This document shows positions 1 through 9,969 of a stretch of DNA of 64,000 nt, one piece after another. Source of the stretch: Sympetrum striolatum (taxonomy: Eukaryota; Arthropoda; Insecta; Odonata; Libellulidae); the NCBI GenBank assembly GCA_947579665.1, contig OX388347.1, positions 38,386,943-38,450,942 on the forward strand, given 5' to 3'. The first letter of the stretch is position 1, and every line of letters begins with the position of its first letter. The position numbers and the translations under genes were made by a program. The notes beneath the pieces are model-generated. The model searched no databases and was not told the DNA's origin. It was given only the letters and a program-made list of their open reading frames with translations.

Positions 1-317
1 CATCGAACCCAGGATATTTTCCGTAAAACTCATTTATGATTTCGCTAGATCATTACCATATATATAGGCTCCTTGAGTTTTATTCCTCTACCTATCCGGA
101 AAGTATTTTTTTTTTATTCCCGAAAATCACGGCAATGCATTTAAACGGGAAAAATCGGGACTTTGGAGCCCCCTGGCATCGAACCCATGACACTGAGGAT
201 CTAAATCGCAATTTTTCTGGTGGCTACACGTTATGGCCAATAAGCCGTAAAAATTTCAGCTCAATCACTCTTGTGGTTTAGGCTGTGAGTTTGTATCCTC
301 TCTATATCTATTATATA
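1..317 (-). repeat. HOR copy A' (partial: monomers 1-2 only)
   Basis: Matches 1131-1440 with a constant offset of 1132 bp. Box cores end at 9 and 185, which is 176 bp apart, the same monomer 2 to monomer 1 spacing as in the complete copies. The copy runs out of the window on the left. Its head end (unit orientation) lies next to the 25-bp terminal motif at 318-342. Confidence 0.9.
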
Positions 318-1482
318 TAGATGCTTCTCCGGATTCATTCATGTATATACCTATACGAGTTAAATGTTGCTTGCATACTGCAAGCAGATCGACAACACTA
401 TTTTCATGTCGGCATCATATCGGGACGGCCATCAAAAGAAAAAAATGGATTGAAATTTTTCTTAACATTCGCTGCAATTCCATCGTCTAGCATCGAACCC
501 GGGTCTTTACTGTTGAACTTACTATGCAGCACAATAGAACATCGCCATCTCTAACTATGTGTGAAAATATAAGCAGAAATATGGGCTACAACTGCGTCAA
601 AAGACGTTCTAATTTTCACGAATTTAAATTGCTCTCTGGATTCGAGCCAAGGACGAACTTGCAAATCTAAAACATGATTTTGAAAGTTATTTATGATCTC
701 TATCTACATGCCGAATTTCGAGTATCTATATTGTTGGGAAAGGGTTCAAAATAATTATTGAAAATCGGATCAGTTACTGATTGTAGAGACACCTGGTGTC
801 GAACCCAGGACACATTGACAGCTGGGAATGCACAGTTTGATTTGTATACACAAAATCTTTCTTAGTGCAAAGTTTGAAGTCTTTATCGTGCTGGGAAGTA
901 CCTATAATATGTTTCCGTTATCTCCGTAAGAAATGCATTGAGGAATTTAAATGGCCCTCTGGGATCGAACCAAGGACCATCAGCGAATATATAAAATTTG
1001 ATCCTGAAATTTATCATTGATCTCCAACTCCATGCCGAATTTCAAGTTTCCATGCCATCGGGAAAGGGTCCAAAATAAATCTTAAAAATCGCCACAATGC
1101 AATTTAAACGGCCGATTTTTACCCCGACCTAGCATCGAACCAAGGATATTTTCCGTAAAACTCATTTATGTTTTAGATAGATCATGACCATATATATAGG
1201 CTCCTTTAATTTTGATTCGCTACCTATCCGGAAAGTATTATTTTTAATTTCCCGAAAATCAACGCAATACATTTAAACGGGAAAAATCGGGACTTTGGGG
1301 CCCTCTGGAATCGAACCCATGACACTGAGGTTCAAAATCACAATTTTTCTGGTGGTTACACGATATGGCCAATACGTCGTAAAAATTTCAAGCCGATGAC
1401 ACTTGTGGTTTAGGCTGTGAATTAGTATCCTATCTATATACCTATCTATATATATATATGAATGAATCCGGAGAAGCATCTA
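318..1482 (-). repeat. HOR copy A, complete, bounded by 25-bp inverted terminal motif
   Basis: Reverse-complement boxes end at 499, 648, 805, 971, 1141 and 1317, giving spacings 149, 157, 166, 170 and 176. Both ends carry the same 25-bp motif in inverted orientation (318-342 and 1458-1482), containing GCTTCTCCGGATTCATT. A perfect 8-bp-arm, 3-nt-loop hairpin (368-386) sits just inside the tail, about 100 bp from the last box, as in copies B and C. Confidence 0.92.
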
Positions 1483-1514
1483 TCTATTATATATAGACGC
1501 TTCTCCGGATATAC
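1458..1514. repeat. Palindromic inversion centre of the array
   Basis: The terminal motif of copy A (1458-1482, minus orientation) faces the variant motif of copy B (1494-1510) across ~11 AT-rich bases. The arms share ATCCGGAGAAGC / GCKTCTCCGGAT with one mismatch. The ~1.15-kb arms on either side make this the centre of a large imperfect palindrome able to form a hairpin or cruciform. Confidence 0.85.
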
Positions 1515-2660
1515 CTATATATAAGTTATATATATATATATATATATATAGGGGATCAAAAGTTTAACCATGTTCCACATGTGCCAACGATTTGAAATTT
1601 TTACGACGTATTGGCCATGACGTGTAACCTCCAGGAAAAAGCCGACTTTGAACCTAGGTGTCATGGGTTCGATTCCAGAAGGCCCCAAAGTCGCGATTTT
1701 CCCCATAAGGATACATGGCGTGGATTTTCGAAAATTTTTTTGAGGCACTTCCCGGAAAAGGAGAGATTTGAAATTCAAGGGATCGCTGGATGCCGTTCAT
1801 ATCTAAAGGAAACCATAAAGACATCTACGAATATTATCCTTGGTTCGATGCTAGGTCGGGGCAAAAATCGGCCGTTTAAAATGCATTGCGGCGATTTTGA
1901 AGATTTTTTTTGGATCCTTTCCCGATAACATAGATACTTTAAACTCGGCACGTGGATATATATCATGAATATATTTCATAATCAAATTTTACATATTCGC
2001 TGATGGTCCTTGGTTCGATCCCAGAGGGCCATTTGCATTTCTCAATGCATTTCTTACGGAGATAACGGAAACAAAATTTAGGCAGTTCCCGGCATGCTAT
2101 CGACTTCAAACTTTGCATGTTAGTAGATCAAGTCCTTAGAAATCAATCTGGGCATTCACGGCTATCAATGTGTCCTTGGTTCGACACCAGGTGTCTCTGC
2201 AATCAGAAGTTGATCCGATTTTTAGGAATTATTTTGAAACCTTTCCCAATAATATATAAACTTGAAATTTAGCATATAGATAGATATCATAAATAACTTT
2301 CAGTAACATGTTTTAGATTTCCAAGATCGTCCTTGGTTCGAATCCAGAGAGCACTTTACATTCGTGAAAATTAGAACGTCATTTGAGGCAGTTGTAGCCA
2401 ATATTTCTGCTTGAATTTTCACACATAGCTAGAGATGGTTATCTTCTTTTTTTCTGCAGAGAAGCTCACAGTAAAGACCCGGGTTCGATGCCAAAAAATT
2501 AAATTGAAGCGAATTTTAAGAATATTTTCAATCCTTTTTTTCCTTTCCGGGACCGTCCCGACATAATGCCGTTATGAAATTAGTGTTGTCGATCTGCTTG
2601 CAGTATGCAAGCAACATTTTACTCGTATATATAATAGATATACCTATATAGATAGATAGA
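1494..2660 (+). repeat. HOR copy B, complete
   Basis: Boxes start at 1666, 1842, 2012, 2178, 2335 and 2482 (spacings 176, 170, 166, 157, 147). It begins with a shortened variant of the terminal motif (1494-1510). Its first ~80 bp differ from the heads of A and C, with an AT-dinucleotide run at ~1520-1550. The tail hairpin is at 2595-2613. It passes into copy C with no terminal motif between them, only a GATA/AT-rich joint. Confidence 0.92.
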
Positions 2661-3800
2661 TAGATAGGATACTAATTCACAGCCTAAACCACAAGCGTGA
2701 TTGACTTGAAATTTTTACGGCGAATTGGCCATAACGTACAACCACCAGAAAAAATGCGATTTTGAACCTCAGTGTCATGGGTTCGATTCCAGAAGGCCTC
2801 AAAGTCGCGATTTTCTCCATAAGGATACATGGCGGGGATTTTCGAAAATTTTTTTGGTGCACTTCCCGGAAACGTAGAGAATTGAAATTCAAGGGATCGC
2901 TAGAAGCCGTGCAACTCCAACGTAAATCAGAAAGACATCGACGAATATGGTCCATGGTTCGATCCTAGGTCGGGGCAAATATCGGCCGTTTAAAATGCAT
3001 TGCGGCGATTTTGAAGATATTTTTTGGATCCTTTCCCGATAACGTGGATACTTGAAACTCGGCACGTGGATAGATATAATGAATATATTTCATAATAAAA
3101 TTTTACATGTTCGCTGATGGTTCTTGGTTCGATCCCAGAGGGCCATTTGCACTTCTCAATGCATTTCTTACGGAGATGACGGAAACAAAATTTAGGTCTT
3201 TCCTGGCATGCTATCGACTTCAAACTTTCCATGATACAAGAGCAGGTACTTACAAATCAAACTGTTCATTCACAGTTTACAATATGTCCTGGGTTCGACA
3301 CCAGGTGTCTCTGCAATCAGAAGTTGATCCGATTTCTAGGAATTATTTTGAAATCTTTCCCAATAATATAGAAACTTGAAATTCAGCATATACTTAGATA
3401 TCATAAATAGGTTTCTGAAACATATTTTAGATTTCCAAGATCGTCCTTGGTTCGAATCCAGAGAGCCATTTAAATTCGTGAAAAGTAGAACGTCTTTTGA
3501 GGCAGTTGTAGCCAACATTTCTGCTTGAATTTTCACACACAGTCAGAATTGGTGATCTTCTATAGTGCTGCATAGTAATTTTACCAGTATGACCCGGGTT
3601 TGTTACCAGACGATGAAATTGCAGCGAATTTTAAGAATATTTACAATCCTTTTATTTTCTTTTGAGGACCCTCCCAAAATGATGCCGATATGAAATTAAT
3701 ATGCCGATCTGCTTGCAGTATGCAAGCTACATTTTACTCGTATATATATATATATATAGATATATATATGGATACATGAATGAATCCGGAGAAGCATCTA
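2661..3800 (+). repeat. HOR copy C, complete
   Basis: Boxes at 2780, 2956, 3126, 3292, 3449 and 3598, which is 1114 bp after each box of copy B (1116 for the last). The last box has decayed from GGTTCGA to GGTTTGT. The tail hairpin is at 3710-3728 with one mismatch. The copy ends with the inverted terminal motif at 3776-3800, followed by AT repeats. Confidence 0.92.
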
Positions 3801-4763
3801 TATATAATAGATATATATATATATATATATATATGCAAAATTACCATTTCAGAATGACTTTTATATTACAGAATGAATGAATCCTCAATCATTATCATTA
3901 AATTTATCTTTAATGGTAATGTATATTTATTACTAATAGTTAAAATATTTTCAATTGATTACCGATATTTTATTTTTTAACGTATTGAAAAATCTAAATC
4001 AAATGTAAATTAAGCTAAAATCTAAATCAAATGTAAGTTAGCCATAGGCTAACGAACCTTCCTAATTTTGCTGCTTGTACACCTATGCTGTTTATCTGAT
4101 CACAGATAAAAACTCTCCTAATAGATTCGTCCTCTAATCTATCTTTCTAATTACTCTTTCGTGATTTGACCTTCATAGGTAGCGATAGTTACGTCAAATA
4201 TTTTCTATGTTTGCATAGAAGACACATGCTAATCTTGTTAAACCCTCACTTCTATTTCTAGCCTCATCTTCACCTAAGGTTCATAGTCTGAACCAGTAAA
4301 CATCTTAATAGCACTTCCTGTTCCATTCTAAGGAGCTTTAACTAATATTTTATTAGTTAAAGCTCATTTTATGAGTTTAACCTTCATTGACTCTCAAACG
4401 TTAATACACAGGAATGAAATTAACATATTGGTTGAGGATATTTTTGATAAATTTATCCGTTGAACTTGTTGCTTATCGCTCGAGGAATGGTGTCTCTGAA
4501 ACCTCACTTGCTACAAAAAATTATAATGGCTTAAGCGGTATATACTCGACAAGTAAGATTAAAACAACACACTTGACATTCATTTTTAAGAGACGAGTAC
4601 GAATGAGTTATGTCTCATATCGGACATCAATATCATTTCCGTAACCAATATGTTTGGGATAAACGTCGGAAAAATAAATTAATGATGTTTGCAACAGCTA
4701 TGTTAACTATTAAGATTCACTATAATGCTAGAATAGTTAGATTAATTTCTTTGCTCTGATTGT
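3801..4763. other. AT-rich intergenic spacer, no gene seen
   Basis: It begins with AT-dinucleotide runs that end the satellite array and continues as AT-rich unique-looking sequence up to the LINE 3' end. The short open frame at 4414-4644 has no recognisable domain. Two inverted repeats are visible: a perfect 14-bp hairpin at 4333-4365 and a weaker 8-bp one near 4702-4736. Confidence 0.6.
4333..4365. repeat. Perfect 14-bp inverted repeat, 5-nt loop
   Basis: GAGCTTTAACTAAT at 4333-4346 is exactly complementary to 4352-4365, with a TTT-rich 5-nt loop. It could be the core of a very short foldback element; no function is implied. Confidence 0.8.
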
Positions 4764-5493
4764 GTTCTTTATTAGGGTCTTTATTAGGCGAGATTGAGAC
4801 TAAAAAGTCTCCTCTTCCATCTAACCTGTCGTTAAGTTATTACATTATTATAAGTATATTACATATATCAATGAAACTTAGAGGAAAATAGAAGAAAATG
4901 TGAGAAGGGATTGCGGATTTAAAAAAAAAACCTAAGAAAAGCTTAGGAAAAAATATCCGCTGCAGGAAAACACCCACAAAGAAGGGGGGTGTGAAAAACC
5001 TGCACAAACCTACCGATAGCAAAAACTAAAAGACATTAAAGAAAACAATGTACTACATATAACCTGGAAAATTACAAGAAGTGTTAGAGACATATTATCA
5101 AGAAAAATAATGAGAGTTAATAAAAAATGAAATGCAGAAAATACAGTAAGTAGATACATACACTTGTGATAAAAAATATGACTGAACTAGAAATAAGCAA
5201 AATAAAACACGATCAATACAAAGATTACGCTCTACAATAATTTTATAAGAGAGTTAACATCATGATTTAAGCATAAACAATAATCTAAAGTAAGTTAATA
5301 TAATGGAAATACAAAATAGTAAAAAAAAGAAAAGGTTATACTGGATGTAAACTGTAGTAACAATAACGAACAAAATATTCCAAAGTAAAGAAGGAAGTTT
5401 GAAGTGTTGTTCCGTGCAGCATGAAAAAAAACCAGGAAAAAACGAACTTGACTTATGGTAAAAAGTAAAATGCTATGATGGAGATAATTAGCG
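4764..5493 (-). other. LINE 3' UTR with conserved 3' domain and 13-bp terminal repeats
   Basis: The last ~250 bp (about 5030 down to 4764) contain a block also present at 10.5, 16.9, 23.3 and 60.1 kb: a GGTTTGYGCAG-like start, a C-run/G-run pair that can form a stem (CACACCCCCC ... GGGTG), TTTTCCTGCAG, and a distal GGTTAGAT-GGAAGAGG segment. Conservation only at the 3' end across copies is typical of 5'-truncated LINE insertions and of the RT recognition region. Confidence 0.8.
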
Positions 5494-8400
5494 TTATTGA
5501 TTCTCTAGAAGATATGAAAGGCATCTCCTCTTGAAAGTGTGGATAGAACAGGAAGATTTGATACTCTGCGGAAGGGCGTTCCATAAATTAACCGAGGTCA
5601 CTGCAAAGGATTTATGTAGCATTTCCGTCCTGTGATTTGGAATGAGTAGATTGTTTCTTCCTCTAGTGTTACAATTATGTACCGACCCTAAGCTGACAAA
5701 TTCTGAAAAGAGGTAATCGGGAGTTTGTAATCGCATGACACGGTAAGTTGTTGTTAAGATGTGTAATTTTCGACGAGAAGCGAGCTTAAGCCAAGACAAT
5801 TTCTCAAACGCACCCGAGATATGGTCGAATTTCTTTAAGTTAAAGATAAACCGAACCGATGCATTCTGGGCACGCTGCAATTTGGTAGCTAATTCTTTGG
5901 ATAAGTCTTGGTAAACAATATCACCGTAGTCAAAGTGTGGCATGATTAATGAATTTATCAGTTGAGCTTTAATCGAAGGCGTCAGGAAACTTCCTAGGCG
6001 TCTAAGAGAATTAATTGAAGAATAAACTTTTTTACACACATTAACGATGTGTTCCGACCACGTAAGATTATTATTAATGATAACACCAAGATTATTCACA
6101 GAGTCGCAAAATGTGATCTTCGAGTTGTCTAACGTGAGCTTTGCATCGTTATCTTGATTAAGCCTTCTTATCAACTTGGGTGTCCCGATGACAATGGCTT
6201 GCGATTTTGAAGGATTTATTTTCAAAAAATTGTCTTTACTCCAGTTATTAATTTGTTCGAGGTCATGATTTACGTGCTGTATGCATTCATGGAAGCCAGA
6301 AATCGTGGTGTCGATGTATATCTGTAAGTCGTCTGCGTATAAATGATGCTTACAATGTTTAATTACTTGAGGACAGTCATTAATAAACAGAGAAAACAAT
6401 AAGGGGCCAAGGGTTGATCCCTGTGGGAGACCACGATTGATACTTATCCAAGCTGATGAGGAATCATTCGAGACAACTTTCTGCTTACGGTCATGTAGAT
6501 AGGAAGAAAACCAACTAATTGAAGATTTTGAGAACCCTATAAAACGCAATTTGGCAAGCATTAACTCCGCATCCACCGAGTCGAAGGCTTTACTAAAATC
6601 AAGTAGGATTAAAGCTGTTAATTTGCTTTTATCCATCGATTTACGAATATCGTCAGTTATTTTTACTAGGGCTGTTGTGGTGCTATGCGACTTCCGAAAG
6701 CCTGATTGTGTACTATTGAGGATCGATTTTTTATTTAAATATTCTGTAATTTGCCGATGCGCTAATTTCTCGAGAGCTTTTGATAAAACCGGAAGGAAAC
6801 TGATAGGTCTAAATTCATCAATATTCAACTTGGAGCTCTTCAAAATTGGTTTAATTAGTGCTCTTTTCCATGGTTTTGGAAATTTACCACTAAAAAACGA
6901 TAGGTTGAAAATATTTGTTATAATATGTTGCAATAAAGGATATAGTTTGCTAATGATAGTGATTGGAATACCGTCAGCACCTTCTGCTTTAGATTTGATG
7001 CTTATTAAGGTATTGTATACCTCAAGTTGAGTGACCTCCTTAAAAGTAAATTCCGATTGAATGGTAGAGCGGTTAACTTGCCTGTTTAGATTTTTTAATA
7101 CGCGATCTTTATGGTTCGGATCAATCATTGTTGGAGGAAGGGAAAACTTATGGTTAAGGGAGTCAAGGGAAATATTTCTTAGCGAAGGAGGCTCCTTAGA
7201 TTTACCAATTCCCAGATTACGTAAGTTTTTCCACAAAGCAGCGGAAGTTTTATTGCCATTCGATATTGAATAAGCATATTTAATTTTGGCGTTTCTGATG
7301 ATTTGTTTGGTTTTGTTTCTGTATTTCTTATACTTATTGAAAATTAACTGATCTTTAGTGCGTTTAAATTCTCGGAATATGAAGTCGCGCTTGACCATCA
7401 TTCTTTTGATGTCATCTGTGAGCCAAGGCGCTCGTGGTTTCGAAATTCTAATTTTTCTAATTGGAGCGTGCTTATCGAGCAAATTTGTCAGTAGGTTATT
7501 TAATATTTCAACTTTAAGATCGATATCATCAGTTAATTCTATCTCATACCAAGGTAAACTATGAGCATATTGAAACATTTCTGCATCATTTATGTTATTT
7601 AAATTACGATGATAGATGTATTTCTGTTTATTTTTCTTAACCTTAAGTGAGTATGACATGAAAAGTAAGTCATGATACGAGATTCCAGGTACTGGAATTT
7701 GACCGTGAATTTCAACTCTTTCCGGATTAGCGGTGGCTATGAGATCAATCCATGTAGACGATTTTTGTGTATTATGTGTGGGTTGTAGTGGAAGAATTGT
7801 TAGATTATGGGTATCGAAGGTATTACGAAGAAATTTTGCGTCGTTAAAATCTGCGTTAAGATTCGCATTGAAATCACCCGTAATTACTATATGATCGTAA
7901 TTGTTACGTAGTTTCGATAATTCTTCGTCAATATCTGTTAAATGCCCTATATTAGGTGGACGGTAGAAGACCCCAAGAAGAATTTTTTTGTGCTCGTTAA
8001 CTACTTCTAGAAATAAAAATTCTGGTCTCCTACAAAATTTCGGATTGCTATGAGAAATTATTTTACAACGTAGATCATTTCTTGCAAAAATTGCCACCCC
8101 GCCTCCTCTCTTACCAACACGGTCGTTACGATATAAACTATATCCTTGAATATTTACTGTAGAAGATTGAATGTTTGTATGAAGCCATGTTTCACTAACG
8201 GCAATCGCATGCACTCCTGATTCTGGTATGATTGAACGAAGCTCGTTGAGATGCGGAATTAGGCTTTGCGAATTAAGGTAGATAATTTTGAAGGTGCTCG
8301 GGAAAGGTAGAAACTTTTTCTCTAAAATTTCCTTCGTTGAAGGGATGGAATGGGATAAACTATTGTGAGAGATAGCAATGCCAGACGATGATGAGTGTAA

Positions 8401-8628
8401 AGTGTCAAGGGTATGATGCATTGAATTTCTGTTATTGTCTAAGGGCTCGAAAATCTTTGCTTCTGGATTTAGGACATGACCTCCGGAGCTGAGAGGGACG
8501 GATGTTAAGAAATTAGGGTCTAACTTAGAGGGAGAAAGAAAGGAGGGAATTTGTGACGCCTTGTAAGGGTCGGTCGGAGACTTAAAAGAGGAAGTACGGC
8601 TGTAAAGTAACGGGCTAATATTATCCAT
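5494..8628 (-). CDS. LINE ORF2: AP-endonuclease + reverse transcriptase polyprotein
   Basis: This 1044-aa enzyme nicks target DNA and copies the LINE RNA at the nick (target-primed reverse transcription). Residues 1-110 are Ser/Pro-rich with no known domain. The endonuclease spans ~113-325: N119 in LNSQSL, E146 in SETWL, RVGKRGGGVAIF (170-181), FYRPP (221-225), GDFN (251-254), STWIDLI (291-297) and the catalytic HD at 319-320. The RT spans ~585-850: FRPISFLPVLSK (606-617), LLDFSKAFD with D677, GLPQGSTLGPLL (733-744), YADD at 764-767 and NLGVI (846-850). The C-terminal region (~890-1040) has the RAQN and LWNALP motifs seen in CR1/L2-type ORF2. Length is normal for an APE-type LINE and no catalytic residue is missing. 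The first methionine of the frame is taken as the start. Confidence 0.96.
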   Translation of the reverse strand: MDNISPLLYSRTSSFKSPTDPYKASQIPSFLSPSKLDPNFLTSVPLSSGGHVLNPEAKIFEPLDNNRNSMHHTLDTLHSSSSGIAISHNSLSHSIPSTKEILEKKFLPFPSTFKIIYLNSQSLIPHLNELRSIIPESGVHAIAVSETWLHTNIQSSTVNIQGYSLYRNDRVGKRGGGVAIFARNDLRCKIISHSNPKFCRRPEFLFLEVVNEHKKILLGVFYRPPNIGHLTDIDEELSKLRNNYDHIVITGDFNANLNADFNDAKFLRNTFDTHNLTILPLQPTHNTQKSSTWIDLIATANPERVEIHGQIPVPGISYHDLLFMSYSLKVKKNKQKYIYHRNLNNINDAEMFQYAHSLPWYEIELTDDIDLKVEILNNLLTNLLDKHAPIRKIRISKPRAPWLTDDIKRMMVKRDFIFREFKRTKDQLIFNKYKKYRNKTKQIIRNAKIKYAYSISNGNKTSAALWKNLRNLGIGKSKEPPSLRNISLDSLNHKFSLPPTMIDPNHKDRVLKNLNRQVNRSTIQSEFTFKEVTQLEVYNTLISIKSKAEGADGIPITIISKLYPLLQHIITNIFNLSFFSGKFPKPWKRALIKPILKSSKLNIDEFRPISFLPVLSKALEKLAHRQITEYLNKKSILNSTQSGFRKSHSTTTALVKITDDIRKSMDKSKLTALILLDFSKAFDSVDAELMLAKLRFIGFSKSSISWFSSYLHDRKQKVVSNDSSSAWISINRGLPQGSTLGPLLFSLFINDCPQVIKHCKHHLYADDLQIYIDTTISGFHECIQHVNHDLEQINNWSKDNFLKINPSKSQAIVIGTPKLIRRLNQDNDAKLTLDNSKITFCDSVNNLGVIINNNLTWSEHIVNVCKKVYSSINSLRRLGSFLTPSIKAQLINSLIMPHFDYGDIVYQDLSKELATKLQRAQNASVRFIFNLKKFDHISGAFEKLSWLKLASRRKLHILTTTYRVMRLQTPDYLFSEFVSLGSVHNCNTRGRNNLLIPNHRTEMLHKSFAVTSVNLWNALPQSIKSSCSIHTFKRRCLSYLLENQ

Positions 8629-9173
8629 TGAAGATATATGGCTGTGAGCTTGTAGAGGGCAAGAATTACGAACGGAAATAGAGATTCCTTTAGTGGGAGA
8701 GTAATAGGAAAAAGTTTAGGAAAATTACGTAAGGGGTACATGAAAAAAATAGGGAAAGGCATTGCAAAATTAAAGTAAGGACACTGACATAAGTTCCTAG
8801 AAATTAATCACACCCTGTCTTGTACTGATGGCGAGAACTTGGTTAAGTTAGCACAGAGGAAAAATTCAATATCTGGTAAATAGCACGTTGGGGAAATGAG
8901 AAAGGAGATAAGGATAGATTGCACTAAGCACTTCACTTCACTTTCACTTCACTTAGAAAAGAGCGTTACTATAATTACGGATAAAATTGCACTGAGTGGA
9001 ATCTACACTACGGGAACACTAAGATAATCACTTCACAGAAAATAACACACAAAAACAAAGTAAAGGAAACCTAATGCACTTTAACACTTTTGCACGAATA
9101 CAGTCTTAAAACTTCCTCTCCCATGGAGGTAAAAAGTGACAAAATATTAGTAAAGGAAAAAGTAAATCGGCCA
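8629..9173 (-). other. Long inter-ORF spacer of the LINE
   Basis: 545 bp separate the ORF1 stop from the first ORF2 methionine, long compared with the overlapping or closely spaced ORFs of most Jockey/CR1 elements. It contains short CACTT-type repeats near 8929-8953 and no conserved frame. An 80-aa open frame (8520-8762) partly overlaps the ORF2 start in another frame and has no recognisable domain. ORF2 must be translated by reinitiation, internal entry or from a spliced or shorter transcript. Confidence 0.7.
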
Positions 9174-9899
9174 CTAAGAAGATGAGTTTACCTGCTTTAG
9201 TTCCCTTGAGGAGGAGATGAATATACGGCGACCATTGACTCCAAGAATTACAATCTTACCGTCGTATGTCCATACGTTCGTCTTCCCGAATAAATCCTTT
9301 GCCTCTCTGAGCAACATAGCTCTTGTTTTGGTGAGCGACTCCGTGATAACAATGCCGGATCCTTTGAGGAGTCTCTTCGCTCGCCAAACTGTTGCTCGTT
9401 CCTGATAGCTAACAAATTTTACTATCAGAGGGCGACATTTAGAATCACGTAACTGACCAATGCGATGAGCTCTATCTATTAGGTATGGCGGAAATTCAGT
9501 TCGTAGACGCGACTTAACTAAATTATACGCCACAGAGAGGCAGTTTTCATCCTTACTTTCCGGCAAGCCGTGGATGAGAAGGCAGTTCCGGCGACTGTAC
9601 TGCTCTAGATCGTCAATCTTCTCATCAAGTAAGGAGTAATGGTCCTCCAAGGATGACACGCGGGTGGAGAGTTTCTTCAATTCCCTGTTGAATTCCTCCC
9701 GCTGCTTCTTGACCTCTTCTTGCATGGAATCAAGGCTCTCGTTACGGGAAGGTCCATCGAGGAGTTTGGCAGCTTCAATGCGCTGATCATAGGACGCCAT
9801 CATATCGATTGCTTTCTGTAGATTCTCTTGTAATTTGGCGTTTTCTAGCGTAAGAGCAGAAATCTCGCTTTCGAGCGCACGTCGTGGTGGTGGGGCCAT
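9174..9899 (-). CDS. LINE ORF1 protein (coiled coil + RNA-binding C-terminal region)
   Basis: This 241-aa protein should package the LINE RNA as a nucleic-acid-binding chaperone in the retrotransposon RNP. Residues ~8-100 are heptad-rich and charged, typical of the multimerising coiled coil. LEQYSRRNCLLIHGLPE (98-114) is the usual junction motif of esterase-less, zinc-knuckle-less ORF1 proteins of L1/CR1 type. It is followed by DRAHRIG (142-148), RPLIVKF (156-162) and VWTYDGKI (209-216), all characteristic of that family's RRM-like and C-terminal region. There is no CCHC knuckle. The start at MAPPP lies ~100 nt after the predicted transcription start, the first ATG in a plausible leader. The ORF has no internal stop. 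ORF2 follows 545 bp downstream on the same strand. Identification as LINE ORF1 is secure; exact clade is not. Confidence 0.92.
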   Translation of the reverse strand: MAPPPRRALESEISALTLENAKLQENLQKAIDMMASYDQRIEAAKLLDGPSRNESLDSMQEEVKKQREEFNRELKKLSTRVSSLEDHYSLLDEKIDDLEQYSRRNCLLIHGLPESKDENCLSVAYNLVKSRLRTEFPPYLIDRAHRIGQLRDSKCRPLIVKFVSYQERATVWRAKRLLKGSGIVITESLTKTRAMLLREAKDLFGKTNVWTYDGKIVILGVNGRRIFISSSRELKQVNSSS

Positions 9900-9969
9900 A
9901 GCTAACGGGCGGATGGGGTAGTAAAAATTTCGAGGTAGAAGGGAGAGGAGAGAGGAGCTCTAACTGCTT

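Larger units (their letters stand above)
1..3800. repeat. Higher-order repeat array with B-box ladder and internal inversion
   Basis: Four copies (one cut by the window edge) of a 1.11-1.13-kb unit. The left two read on the minus strand and the right two on the plus strand, so the array is head-to-head about 1483-1493. Each full unit has six related monomers, each centred on a GGTTCGANNCC-like box resembling the Pol III B box/T-arm. Box spacings in unit order are 176, 170, 166, 157 and 147-149 bp in all three complete copies. Monomer joints share a TTCCCG-type motif followed by a TTGAAA-type motif. AT dinucleotide tracts mark unit ends. No ORF here looks genuine; the short open frames are not conserved between copies. 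Confidence 0.93.

Noticed and set aside
1515..3536. Several 60-105-aa frames in the first 3.8 kb
   Set aside because: Equivalent positions in the other repeat units are interrupted; no frame is conserved among the copies.
1..3800. CRISPR-like array (regularly spaced repeats)
   Set aside because: Spacing is 147-176 bp, the repeated box is only ~11 bp, spacers are themselves related monomers, and the genome is eukaryotic.
6551..7564. Plus-strand frames of 159, 70 and 68 aa
   Set aside because: Antisense shadows of the LINE ORF2, which has complete EN and RT motifs.
8520..8762. 80-aa frame overlapping the ORF2 start as a third LINE ORF
   Set aside because: No domain, partly overlaps ORF2 in another frame, and no other copy is available for comparison.
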